From positions 6,390-70,389 of the forward strand of contig CAVOZH010000007.1 in assembly GCA_963700955.1 (NCBI GenBank): DNA of 64,000 nt. The letters are read 5' to 3'. Position 1 is the stretch's first letter; each line of letters begins with the position of its first letter. A model generated the notes under the pieces. That model had not been told where the DNA came from, did not search any database, and was given only the letters and a program-made list of their open reading frames with translations. Positions 1 to 10,282 of the stretch are shown here, one piece after another. This DNA comes from Nocardioides_C sp963700955. GTDB lineage: Bacteria > Actinomycetota > Actinomycetes > Propionibacteriales > Nocardioidaceae. The position numbers and the translations under genes were made by a program.

Positions 1-1
1 G

Positions 2-658
2 GACTACGTCGCTGTGCTCGCCGAACGTCCTGACCAGCGGACGGTCGACCTCCTGCGCGGCGTGCACGACGAGGTCGCCACGACCTTCCAGCGGCCGCCC
101 TTCGACGGCTTCCACCTGACGTGGGACGACCTGGCGTCGTCGCCGTACTCCTGCCCCGACCTTCCGTGCACGCAGGCCGGGCTCTTCCACGAGGACGCAC
201 GCCTCGACGTGCACCCGGTGACCTGGCACGAGCTCGCCGGCCACGGTGTGACGGTCCGCGGCCCGCTGCTCCACGAGGTGGACGTCTGGACCGACGACAC
301 GACGCTGCGCGGCTACACCCGTGACAACCTCGGGACCTACTGGCGCGAGCAGGCCGACGCCCTGGCCCAGTTCCCGGCGGAGGCGGGGAAGCCGGACATC
401 GTGGCCTGGTGCGTCCTCGGCGTGAGCCGCCTGCACCACCTGCTGGCGACCGGTGAGCTCACCTCGAAGACCGGGGCGGGCCGGTACGCCGTGGCGACCT
501 TCGGCGAGCGGTGGCGTCTCATCGTGACCGAGGCGCTTGCGGTGCGGGTGACCGGCTCGACCAGCGGCGCGTACGACGACGATCCGGAGCGACGAGCCGC
601 GGACGTGATCGCGTTCACAGACCTGGTCGTCACCGACGGCCTGGCTCTCCCGGTCTGA
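2..658 (+). CDS. AadA-like aminoglycoside nucleotidyltransferase, C-terminal part (5' end outside window)
   Basis: The reading frame is open at the left edge, so the start lies outside the window. The visible 218 residues look like the C-terminal DUF4111 domain that follows the nucleotidyltransferase fold in ANT(3'')/AadA-type enzymes: the stretches YTRDNLGTYWREQ, WCVLGVSRLHHLLATGEL and SKTGAGRYA match the helical segment of that family, where a Trp-Cys-x-Leu-Gly-x-x-Arg motif is typical. The N-terminal GS-x10-D-x-D catalytic motif is not in view, so activity cannot be judged. Chromosomal actinobacterial homologues are often only labelled AadA-like, and drug resistance should not be assumed. 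The next gene, a sigma factor, starts 83 bases downstream. Family fairly sure; substrate unknown. Confidence 0.75.
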   Translation, partial: DYVAVLAERPDQRTVDLLRGVHDEVATTFQRPPFDGFHLTWDDLASSPYSCPDLPCTQAGLFHEDARLDVHPVTWHELAGHGVTVRGPLLHEVDVWTDDTTLRGYTRDNLGTYWREQADALAQFPAEAGKPDIVAWCVLGVSRLHHLLATGELTSKTGAGRYAVATFGERWRLIVTEALAVRVTGSTSGAYDDDPERRAADVIAFTDLVVTDGLALPV

Positions 659-741
659 CCAGAAATCTTCCCGCGCAGGCCAACGCGACCTCGGTCCTGC
701 TCCGTCTGAGCAGTGAGAATGTCGAGATCCGAGGAGGGTTC

Positions 742-1251
742 ATGCGCAGGAGCGAGTCGGAGTTCGCGACCTTCGTGGCCGCGCGCCGGCCACACCTGCG
801 ACGCATCGCGTACGCGCTGTGCGGCGACTGGCACCAGGCAGAGGACCTGGTGCAGACGGCCCTGGCGAAGCTGTACGTGGCCTGGCCGCGGCTGCACAAG
901 GAAGGTGCCGAGGAGGCCTATGTCCGCCGGATCATGGTGCGGGCAAACATCGACGAGTCACGCCGTCCGTGGCGAAGGGAGAGCCCTGGGCTCGACCAAC
1001 ACGACCGCGCCATCGCGGCGGACCACTCCGAGGACGACCGCTCAGAGCTCGTTCGTGCGCTCCAGCAGCTTCCGCCGATGCAGCGCAAGGTCGTCGTCCT
1101 GCGGCACTGGCTGGACCTGTCGGTCGAGCAGACCGCAGGGGAGCTCGACATCTCGACCGGAACCGTGAAGAGCCACACGTCCCGCGCCCTGGCCGCGTTG
1201 CACACGCTGCTGACCGCGGACGCGGAGGCCGAGCCCGTAAGGAGCCTGTGA
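742..1251 (+). CDS. SigE-family RNA polymerase sigma-70 factor (ECF-like)
   Basis: A 169-residue group 4 sigma factor. Sigma region 2 is visible around residues 10-75, with the core-binding pattern CGDWHQAEDLVQTALAKLY, and sigma region 4 around residues 110-160, with LPPMQRKVVVLRHW and the helix-turn-helix ISTGTVKSHTSRALAAL. ATG at 742 is chosen because a strong Shine-Dalgarno sequence (GAGGAGGG, 730-737) precedes it and because region 2 begins shortly after; the frame stays open upstream to 511. The TGA stop shares one base with the ATG of the following membrane-anchored protein, a TGATG junction implying coupled translation. This subfamily is commonly co-transcribed with a membrane-anchored modulator. 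Target promoters and inducing signal cannot be read from the sequence. A second such pair lies at 36557-38313. Confidence 0.9.
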   Translation: MRRSESEFATFVAARRPHLRRIAYALCGDWHQAEDLVQTALAKLYVAWPRLHKEGAEEAYVRRIMVRANIDESRRPWRRESPGLDQHDRAIAADHSEDDRSELVRALQQLPPMQRKVVVLRHWLDLSVEQTAGELDISTGTVKSHTSRALAALHTLLTADAEAEPVRSL

Positions 1252-2231
1252 TGACCGACCGGAAACTGATGGATCCCGCTGAGTTCGGCGAGCGCCTGAC
1301 CCGGTCCTTCGGCGCCGAACCGCCACATGCGGAGCTTGCCGGTGACCTCGGCCGGGGACGGCGTCGTCTGTGGCGACGGCGCGCCACGGTTGCCGTGGGC
1401 GGTCTGGCCGTCGCCGCCGTCGTGTCCGGAGCCGCGGTGGCTGTCCCCGACGTGCTGACCGGACCCGGGCGGGTGCCGCAGGGCGCGGTGGCCGCAGGGG
1501 GCCGGATCAGTGCTCAGGAGATCGTGGCGACCTGCATGCGCAAGGAGAACGTCATGGCGTCCATGCCACAGAACGCCTCGGAGGAGCAGGCGCTCGCCCT
1601 GATGGGGAGGCCGAGGCTGATGACCAGCGCGGTGACCGGCAGCCGGGTCGAGGCGACGCTCCTGTCCGAGGACAGGACGCGGTGGGGGGAGTGCCAGTTC
1701 GCCGCCCGCCGGTCGGAGAACGGGGTGAAGAACGCCATGAGCATCTACCCGACCAGCGTCACGTTCCCCGCCCGCACGGTCGACGGTGTGGAGGCCTATC
1801 AGGCCGTGAGTGAGTCCGACCCACGACTCGTCGGCACCACCACGCCGCCCCTGCCGCAGTTCGAGACCCCCTGCGTGAGCGTCCTCGAGGGGACCGCCCG
1901 CGACTCGTTCGACGCGCGCTGTCCGCAGTTCACGATGACCTGGAACGACCGGCGTCCCGCCGAGGTGGCGGCGGTTCGGGTCGTGACGCCGGACGGGAGC
2001 TCTTCGTGGGCGGACGTGCGACGGGGGTACATCTCCTTCGCCTACACGGGTGCCATGACACCGGAGATCGCCCAGAAGGTTGCCGCCGGTCGGCCCCCTG
2101 GTGCGCTCCGGGTCGTCATGTACGACAGGTCCGGTGACGTCCTCGTGGACGACCGGCACCCTGGCCACGCCTCCGAGGACGGGCATCTCTCGATCTTGAA
2201 CTTCCCTTCCCTGGCGTGGTGGACCAAGTAG
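1251..2231 (+). CDS. Membrane-anchored protein coupled to the SigE-type sigma factor (possible anti-sigma or modulator)
   Basis: 326 residues. The N-terminal ~40 residues are charged and cytoplasmic in character, an Arg-rich stop (RRRLWRRR) precedes one hydrophobic segment at about 46-68, and the rest (about 70-326) should be extracytoplasmic with four scattered cysteines that could pair. No zinc-binding HxxxCxxC anti-sigma motif is visible and I do not recognise the outer domain. The evidence for a regulatory role is context only: its ATG overlaps the stop of the sigma gene by one base. In related sigma/partner pairs the partner is often a single-pass protein with an unrelated outer domain. 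Calling it an anti-sigma factor is inference. An alternative is a secreted-face effector merely co-transcribed with its regulator. Confidence 0.7.
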   Translation: MTDRKLMDPAEFGERLTRSFGAEPPHAELAGDLGRGRRRLWRRRATVAVGGLAVAAVVSGAAVAVPDVLTGPGRVPQGAVAAGGRISAQEIVATCMRKENVMASMPQNASEEQALALMGRPRLMTSAVTGSRVEATLLSEDRTRWGECQFAARRSENGVKNAMSIYPTSVTFPARTVDGVEAYQAVSESDPRLVGTTTPPLPQFETPCVSVLEGTARDSFDARCPQFTMTWNDRRPAEVAAVRVVTPDGSSSWADVRRGYISFAYTGAMTPEIAQKVAAGRPPGALRVVMYDRSGDVLVDDRHPGHASEDGHLSILNFPSLAWWTK

Positions 2232-2296
2232 CCGGCCCCTCCCGGAAGCGGAAGCCTGCGGCGCGTGGCTGGTCCCGCAGGGGGCACTATGGGCCC

Positions 2297-3328
2297 ATGA
2301 ACGAGTACGAGGCAGCCCAGGACAGGTACGACACGATGGAGTACCGCTTCACCGGCAGAAGCGGACTCAGGCTCCCGGTGATCTCGCTCGGCCTGTGGCA
2401 GAACTTCGGCGACGACAAGCCGGCAGACGTCCAGCGGGCGATCCTGCGACGGGCGTTCGACCGGGGCGTCACGCACTTCGACCTGGCGAACAACTACGGC
2501 CCCCCGTACGGCCAGGCGGAGATCAACTTCGGGCACTTCCTGCGGAACGACTTCGCGCCCTACCGCGACGAGCTGATCATCTCCACGAAGGCCGGCTGGG
2601 ACATGTGGCCCGGGCCGTACGGCCAGGGTGGCGGCTCGCGGAAGTACGTGCTCGCCAGCCTCGACCAGTCCCTCGACCGGCTCGGGCTCGACTACGTCGA
2701 CATCTTCTACAGCCACCGCTTCGACCCGGACACGCCCATCGAGGAGACGATGATGGCGCTGGACCATGCGGTGACCTCGGGCAAGGCGTTGTACGCCGGG
2801 ATCTCGTCGTACTCCGCGAAGAGGACCCATGAGGCCGCCACCATCGCCCGGGAGCTCGGCACCCCGCTGCTCATCCACCAGCCGTCGTACTCCATGCTCA
2901 ACCGCTGGATCGAGGAGGACCTGCTCGACGAGCTCGAGGAGCAGGGGATGGGCTGCATCGCGTTCACCGCGCTGGCGCAGGGCCTGCTCACCGACAAGTA
3001 CCTCCAGGGCGTCCCGGAGGACTCGCGTGCCGCCCGCGAGGGGACCCTGCCGCAGGAGCACCTCGACGAGTCGGTGCTCCGCAACGTCCGTGCGCTGAAC
3101 GAGATCGCTCAGGCGCGCGGCCAGAAGCTCGCCCAGATGGCGCTCCAGTGGGCCCTCCGCGACAAGCGGATCACCTCCGTCGTGGTGGGCGCGTCGTCCG
3201 TCGAGCAGCTCGACGTCAACCTCGAGGCACTTTCGGGTCCGGCTTTCACCGAGGAGGAACTCGAACGCATCGACCAGTACGCGGTCGACGCCGGGGTGAA
3301 TCTCTGGGCGGAGCAGACCAAGGACTGA
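2297..3328 (+). CDS. Aldo/keto reductase, YghZ/Kv-beta-like group
   Basis: 343-residue NADPH-dependent TIM-barrel reductase. The start ISLGLWQNFGDD, the catalytic Asp-Tyr region (FDLANNYGPPYGQAE), and the Lys in ISTKAGW form the classic Asp-Tyr-Lys part of the tetrad; the fourth member is His in YSHRFDP. The late SVVVGASSVEQLDVN matches the cofactor-phosphate region. Arrangement and length resemble E. coli YghZ (L-glyceraldehyde-3-phosphate reductase) and the potassium-channel beta-subunit group; the true substrate is not predictable. ATG 2297 is used; a later in-frame ATG at 2336 is possible because no convincing ribosome site is seen. The gene stands alone, 65 bases after the membrane protein and 63 bases before ppdK. 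Confidence 0.9.
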   Translation: MNEYEAAQDRYDTMEYRFTGRSGLRLPVISLGLWQNFGDDKPADVQRAILRRAFDRGVTHFDLANNYGPPYGQAEINFGHFLRNDFAPYRDELIISTKAGWDMWPGPYGQGGGSRKYVLASLDQSLDRLGLDYVDIFYSHRFDPDTPIEETMMALDHAVTSGKALYAGISSYSAKRTHEAATIARELGTPLLIHQPSYSMLNRWIEEDLLDELEEQGMGCIAFTALAQGLLTDKYLQGVPEDSRAAREGTLPQEHLDESVLRNVRALNEIAQARGQKLAQMALQWALRDKRITSVVVGASSVEQLDVNLEALSGPAFTEEELERIDQYAVDAGVNLWAEQTKD

Positions 3329-3391
3329 CCGTCCGTCAGGCCGCGTCTCCCGGCAAAGCGGGACGAAGGGCCCCTGACCTGGGAGGACGCA

Positions 3392-6094
<2,703 letters not shown>

Positions 6095-6157
6095 CCGCAG
6101 TCCACAACGTCAGACGCCCAGGTCGCCAGAGCGATCGGGGCGTCCGACGTCCGGCGG

Positions 6158-6364
6158 TCAGGCGACGATCCGCAGCGCCAGCAGTGGGCACGAGGTGACC
6201 GCGTGCTCGGCGTGCTGCATCGCGCGGGTCGGGATGGTCGGCTCGCGTTCACCGGTTCTCGGGAGCGGGTAGCCCCACTCGTCGGACTCGAGCAGCTCCG
6301 GCAGCAGCTCGGCGCACAGGCCGTGCCCGTCGCAGCGGGTCCAGTCAACGTGGAGTCGGGACAC
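6158..6364 (-). CDS. Small ferredoxin with CxxHxxC...CP cluster motif
   Basis: 68 residues, last gene of the minus-strand electron-transfer operon. The motif C-D-G-H-G-L-C near residues 11-17 and S-C-P near residues 58-60 give three Cys ligands, with His in the position of the second cysteine, as in actinobacterial 3Fe-4S ferredoxins often paired with cytochromes P450 or other redox partners. GTG 6364 is chosen because GGAGGG lies about 8 bases upstream and an earlier start would read through Arg/Ala-rich junk. The start overlaps the end of the NuoF-like gene by 20 bases, so translation is coupled. It probably exchanges electrons with the NuoF-like protein and the membrane protein of the same operon; direction of flow is unknown. 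Confidence 0.85.
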   Translation of the reverse strand: MSRLHVDWTRCDGHGLCAELLPELLESDEWGYPLPRTGEREPTIPTRAMQHAEHAVTSCPLLALRIVA

Positions 6365-7577
6365 TGCATGCTCCCTCCAGGTGAGCGGTGACCTCGTCCG
6401 CGAAGACGCGCATGCTGCTGCGCACCATCCGCACGGTGCCGTCGGGGTGTGAGCACGCACCCCGTCCGGCGACCAGAGCCTGCAGGCGCTCGACCTCCGG
6501 CACGAGCCGTGGCCCGGTTCGGCCCGCGGCCAGGTCCTGCAGCGCGTCGGCCATCCTGGGCAGCCCGTTCACACACGGACCGCACTGGCCGGCGCTCTGG
6601 TCGGCGAGGTACGTCGCGATCCGCGCGGCGACGTCGAGAGGGCACTGGTCGGTGCCGAGCACGTAGACGACACCCGCACCCGGTGACGCGTCGTACGCCG
6701 CCAGTGAGGCTCTGCTCATGTTCACGTGCCGCACGGCCGACGCCGGGACCCAGGCGCCGTGGAAACCACCGACGAGCACCGCCCGCAACTCCTCGAGCCG
6801 GCTGCCCGCGTGAGACAGCAGGTCGGTGAGCGGTACTCCACGAGGCTCCTCCAGGACGCCGGGGTGGCGCACGGCCCCGTCGACGCTGGCGAGGAACGTC
6901 CCCGGCTCCTCCGGTGTGCCCTTGCTGCGGAACCAGTCGACCCCGTAGCGCACCAGGAGGGCGAGGTGGGCCAGGGTCTCGGCGTTGTGCACGAGGGTGG
7001 GTCGGCCGCCCAGACCACGTTCGTACACGCGCAACAGGCGGTCGCGCGGCACACCGGGTCGCCCGTTGAGGGCGTTCACCACGGCCGACTCCTCGCCGGA
7101 GATGAATCTGTCGCCGAGAAGCCGGACCGTGATGCGCAGGCGGTCGAGGCGCGCGGAGCGGCGCTCCGCGAGGGCGCGGCGGACGTGCGCCGCGGTGTCG
7201 GCGTCACCGGTCGCGAGCACGGCGGTCCGAGCGCCGACCGCGTCCGCCACGAGAGCCAGGCCGTCGAGCACGAGGTGCGGGCTGTGGGCCAGGAGGGTCC
7301 GGTCCTTGAGGCTCAGCGGCTCGCCCTCGAGGGCGTTGGCCACGACCGCCACCCCGGACTTCCCGGCGACGGCCTCGAGCTTGCGGGCGACCGGGAACCC
7401 TGCACCGCCACGGCCGGTGAGGCCCGAGCCGCCGGCAAGGCTGACGAGCCCGGACGCCGTGAGGATCGGGCACGGCCCGAACCGGGACCGGTGTGCGGCC
7501 AACGACGGGCCGTCTGCGTGGAGCAGGCGGGCGTGGCCCACCGGTGCGGTGCTGAGCTCCGTGGGGGCAAGGGTCAT
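6345..7577 (-). CDS. NuoF-like (51-kDa subunit-like) flavoprotein with SLBB and iron-sulfur domains
   Basis: 410 residues. Family landmarks in order: the FMN-binding glycine loop GRGGAGFPVARKL, LEGEPLSLKDR (equivalent to the EGEPGTFKDR segment of NuoF), ISGEESAVVNALNGRPGVPR, the SLBB-like region after VHNAETLAHLALL, and a C-terminal iron-sulfur region SAGQCGPCVNG plus ACSHPDG. In classic NuoF the cluster motif is CxxCxxC plus a distant Cys; here the first Cys is Ala, leaving three candidates. No NuoE or NuoG partner is present, so this is a stand-alone homologue, probably linking NAD(P)H or the neighbouring ferredoxin to the membrane protein. ATG 7577 overlaps the stop of the ferric-reductase-like gene by 4 bases (ATGA). 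Confidence 0.85.
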   Translation of the reverse strand: MTLAPTELSTAPVGHARLLHADGPSLAAHRSRFGPCPILTASGLVSLAGGSGLTGRGGAGFPVARKLEAVAGKSGVAVVANALEGEPLSLKDRTLLAHSPHLVLDGLALVADAVGARTAVLATGDADTAAHVRRALAERRSARLDRLRITVRLLGDRFISGEESAVVNALNGRPGVPRDRLLRVYERGLGGRPTLVHNAETLAHLALLVRYGVDWFRSKGTPEEPGTFLASVDGAVRHPGVLEEPRGVPLTDLLSHAGSRLEELRAVLVGGFHGAWVPASAVRHVNMSRASLAAYDASPGAGVVYVLGTDQCPLDVAARIATYLADQSAGQCGPCVNGLPRMADALQDLAAGRTGPRLVPEVERLQALVAGRGACSHPDGTVRMVRSSMRVFADEVTAHLEGACSVPTPR

Positions 7578-8152
7578 CGTGAGCCGACCTCTCGGGGGAT
7601 CCGGGTCCGGCCGCGCTGGGCGAACGAGGGGGTGAGCCGCCACATCGCGGCGGAGGCGACCAGGGCGGCACACCCGGCGGCGAGCCCGGTGAACCACGGC
7701 GAAGGTGCATCGGTGCCGATACCGAGGCCGTGCAGCAGCGCGAACGGCCAGAGCAGGTAGGTGAGCCAGTGGACCGCGCGGAAGGCCCGGGGGCCGATCC
7801 GGTGGCGGAGGAGGCTGGTGCTGACCACCAGGAGGATGAGGTCCACGGCCAACGTCCCGAGGCCCAGGAAGACTGGGCGGTATATGCCTTGGAAGGGCAG
7901 TACGAGGTCCGCGAGCCGTAGCTGGGCGTAGGGGTCGAACAGCAGTGAGGTCACGTGGAGGGCGATCAGGCCGCTGCCGGTCAGGCTGGCCGTGCGATGC
8001 AGGTCGGCGAGTGCGAAGCGGGGCAGACCCGGCAGCCGGCGTCCCGAGCGGGTGAGGATGCCGAGGCAGACGGCGAGGGTGAGGAGCACGAGGGCGCCGA
8101 TGCCGGTGCCGCGGCCGAGGTACCACAGCGCGCTGGTGAGGGTCGCGCTCAT
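7574..8152 (-). CDS. Ferric-reductase-like transmembrane protein (putative haem b electron carrier)
   Basis: 192 residues with five to six hydrophobic segments and conserved histidines on separate helices (DLHRTASLTG, LIALHVTSLL, AVHWLTYLLWPFALLHGLG), the pattern of the ferric-reductase-like membrane domain that holds two b haems and carries electrons across the membrane. It lacks the cytoplasmic FAD/NAD domain of true ferric reductases, so electrons must come from a separate protein; the NuoF-like flavoprotein encoded immediately downstream is the obvious candidate. It overlaps the preceding apbE by 4 bases and the following gene by 4 bases. Members of this family occur next to ApbE in flavin-based extracytoplasmic electron-transfer systems. 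Substrate on the outer face is not known. Confidence 0.85.
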   Translation of the reverse strand: MSATLTSALWYLGRGTGIGALVLLTLAVCLGILTRSGRRLPGLPRFALADLHRTASLTGSGLIALHVTSLLFDPYAQLRLADLVLPFQGIYRPVFLGLGTLAVDLILLVVSTSLLRHRIGPRAFRAVHWLTYLLWPFALLHGLGIGTDAPSPWFTGLAAGCAALVASAAMWRLTPSFAQRGRTRIPREVGSR

Positions 8153-9054
8153 GCCGCGGCCTCCGGCCAGGCGTTCACGGTGACGACCTCGCCGTCGTGC
8201 CCCAGGAGGCGAGCCGGGAGGCCGAGTCCGGCGACCCAGCCGGTCGCGGCTGCCCCCATCACGAGGCACGCGGTGGATGCGGTGTTGGCCTCCGCGCACG
8301 AGGCCGCGGCGACGGTGACGCTGCGCCACGGGGTCGGGGCGGGGAGCCCGGTCGCAGGGTCGACGATGTGGTGCAGCCGGCGGTCGCCGCGCGACCAGGC
8401 CCGCGAGACGCTGCTGGAGGTCGCGATCGCGTCGCCGGACCCCAACGTCACGTGCACCGCGGGATCCTCCGGACGGTCCTGCACGAGGACCTGCCAGCCG
8501 GTGGCCGGCGCCGGGCCCGCGGTTGCGATGTCGCCGCCCAGGCTCACGAGCACGCCGGTGTGGAGGGAGCCGGACACGAGTGCCGCGCAACGGTCCGCGG
8601 CGACCGCCTTGGCGGTGGCGCCGAGGTCGAGCTCGACGCCCCGGGGGATCCTGAGCCGGTTCCCGGCCAGCGAGACCCGCTCCCACCCCGGTACGGGGCG
8701 GATCACCGCTGACACGGGCGCGCCGTCGCGGAGCACGAGCTCGATGTCCCGGTCGTAGCCGATCCGGCGCATCGCCGTACCCACCGTGGGGTCGACCCTG
8801 CCGTTGCTGCGGCGGGCCGCTCGGAGAGCCTCGGCGAGCAGGTCGGCGAGTACGTCGCTGACCCGGACCTCGTCGTTCGCGTCCGGCGCGAGCCGGGCGA
8901 TCTCCGAGTCGCTGCGGAACCGGCTCGCGGCCAGCTCCACCTGCCAGAGGTACTCCTGCACCAGGGCGGTGGCTTCCTGCAGCAGGGTTCCGTCGGTGAC
9001 GACCAGGCAGGCGGTGGTGCTCCACAGCGACCACGACACGGAGGCGACGCCCAT
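8149..9054 (-). CDS. apbE: FAD:protein FMN transferase, ApbE family
   Basis: 301 residues. ApbE enzymes cleave FAD and attach FMN to a Thr/Ser of an extracytoplasmic target through a phosphoester bond. Visible signatures are LGATAKAVAADR (flavin/metal-binding DLGAxAKGxAxD motif), SLGGDIATAG (usually GGN/DI), HHIVDPATGLP (HxxxDPxTG) and VTVAAASCAEANTASTACLVMG near the end. No signal peptide is seen at the chosen start, so location is uncertain. ATG 9054 is preferred over ATG 9078 because GGGAGG lies 8 bases upstream and 9078 falls inside the preceding gene. It starts one base after that gene ends and overlaps the next by 4. No protein in this operon carries the usual [S/T]GA[S/T] acceptor motif. 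Confidence 0.92.
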   Translation of the reverse strand: MGVASVSWSLWSTTACLVVTDGTLLQEATALVQEYLWQVELAASRFRSDSEIARLAPDANDEVRVSDVLADLLAEALRAARRSNGRVDPTVGTAMRRIGYDRDIELVLRDGAPVSAVIRPVPGWERVSLAGNRLRIPRGVELDLGATAKAVAADRCAALVSGSLHTGVLVSLGGDIATAGPAPATGWQVLVQDRPEDPAVHVTLGSGDAIATSSSVSRAWSRGDRRLHHIVDPATGLPAPTPWRSVTVAAASCAEANTASTACLVMGAAATGWVAGLGLPARLLGHDGEVVTVNAWPEAAA

Positions 9055-9055
9055 G

Positions 9056-9403
9056 TCAGGAGCCTCCCGACGTCGCATGGGGCGGGGTCACGACGCCGCC
9101 ACCGCCGCCGCTGAACTGCGTCGAAGGCTGTGCGGGGACCCAGTTCTGCCCGTCGTCGGACTCGCCGCCGTCGTCGCCTCCTTGGAGGATCCAGCCCTGC
9201 GAGGAGCTCGTGCCCGTCTGGTTCCCCTGCGTGGAGGTGCTGCCGCTCGAGGTCGGGGCTCCCGGGTTGACCGCCGCCGTGAAACCGAGGACGCCGGCGA
9301 TGCCCAGGGACCCTGCCACGGCACCGAGGACCAGGACTCGGCGGGCCGCCCGCGAACGGCGCAGGGAGTCGGCCCGCTCTCGGTTCGGGTCTGTGTTGGT
9401 CAT
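9056..9403 (-). CDS. Small single-pass protein with Gly/Ser-rich tail, first gene of ApbE operon (unknown function)
   Basis: 115 residues: a charged Arg-rich N-terminus (about 1-22), one hydrophobic helix (about 23-45), then a low-complexity Ser/Thr/Gly/Gln-rich tail ending in a run of glycines and HATSGGS. It is probably anchored with the tail outside. In comparable ApbE/ferric-reductase operons this position is often taken by a membrane-anchored FMN-binding-domain protein; here that domain and its [S/T]GA[S/T] acceptor site are not recognisable. I do not recognise a family. Its role may be a scaffold, a reduced remnant of the acceptor, or an unrelated linker. It heads the operon; no clear promoter was identified upstream of 9403. 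Confidence 0.65.
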   Translation of the reverse strand: MTNTDPNRERADSLRRSRAARRVLVLGAVAGSLGIAGVLGFTAAVNPGAPTSSGSTSTQGNQTGTSSSQGWILQGGDDGGESDDGQNWVPAQPSTQFSGGGGGVVTPPHATSGGS

Positions 9404-9490
9404 GCCTCGATCGTGCGTACGCAGCCTGTGACAGGGCGCGAGATTTCCTGTGGAGGGGCTGAGTGTCTGCGCAGGGACCTGCGCCCTCCC

Positions 9491-10058
9491 TCAGTGGGTC
9501 GGCTGGGCAGTCGGCGGGGCGGTGCGGCTCTGGTCGGGCCCTCCGGCGGGCTCAGCGACCAGCGAGAACAGCAGCCCGAACATGACCAGGGGTACCGCCA
9601 CGACCGTGGCCGACCCGGCAGGTGTCCCGACCAGTGCTCCGACCGCGAGGGCGAGACCGGTTGCGGTGAGGAGCCGCCCGGCCATCCGGGCGCGCACGCA
9701 GCCCCAGGAAGGCCAGCGGGATGCTCATCGCGAAGGCGGAGACCGTCGCCACCGGGCCCACGTCGTTCTGAGGGATGACGTGGGTGAACGACTCCACGAG
9801 GACGAACCCCGCCACCACTGCCACCGCGACGAGCAGCAGGCGCTCGGCCTGGGCTGGACGTAGCACGGCGTAGACGCTGAGCGCGGCTGCCGGCACCAGC
9901 CAGGCGCAGACAAGCAGTACGGCGGTCCAGCCGCCCGGGTCGGTGAAGGTCTCACCGATCACGAAGGCCGACCCGATGAAGAGGAACAACGACATCAGGC
10001 CGAACACGGTGTACCTCGCGTAGCGGCGCCGGCGGGCAGCCTTGTCGGTGCCTGGCAT
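9491..10058 (-). pseudogene. Multi-pass membrane protein broken by a frameshift near 9685-9700
   Basis: Two overlapping minus-strand frames look like halves of one protein. The upstream half starts at ATG 10058 (AAGGAG nine bases before) and encodes a basic N-terminus and about four hydrophobic helices ending in IPLAFLGLRARPDGRA, then runs into Arg-rich sequence with no membrane character. In the neighbouring frame, reading from about 9697, RMAGRLLTATGLALAVGALVGTP continues with two more helices and stops at 9491. Joining them by a one-base change near 9690 yields an uninterrupted protein of about 185-190 residues with six helices. Function unknown. This could be a real inactivating frameshift or a sequence error; if neither, two small proteins are encoded. 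It is separated from the ApbE operon by 87 bases. Confidence 0.6.
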
Positions 10059-10282
10059 GGCCCTCAACTCCTTCACCCCCGTGCCCGTGTGGGTGGCGCC
10101 ACTGGCTTGCCGCCGGAGCACGCCTCTCCGACTCCAGCATCGCGCCGGCGTCCCGCGCGGTTCAGGGCATTTCGTCCCAGCCGAGTCGGCTTAGGTCCTT
10201 TCCAGGGCACGGTGGCCCTGGCCGTCGTACCGCCGGGTATTGCGGATGCGCGCCCGGCCACGCTGAGGGAGGATGGGGCGCT

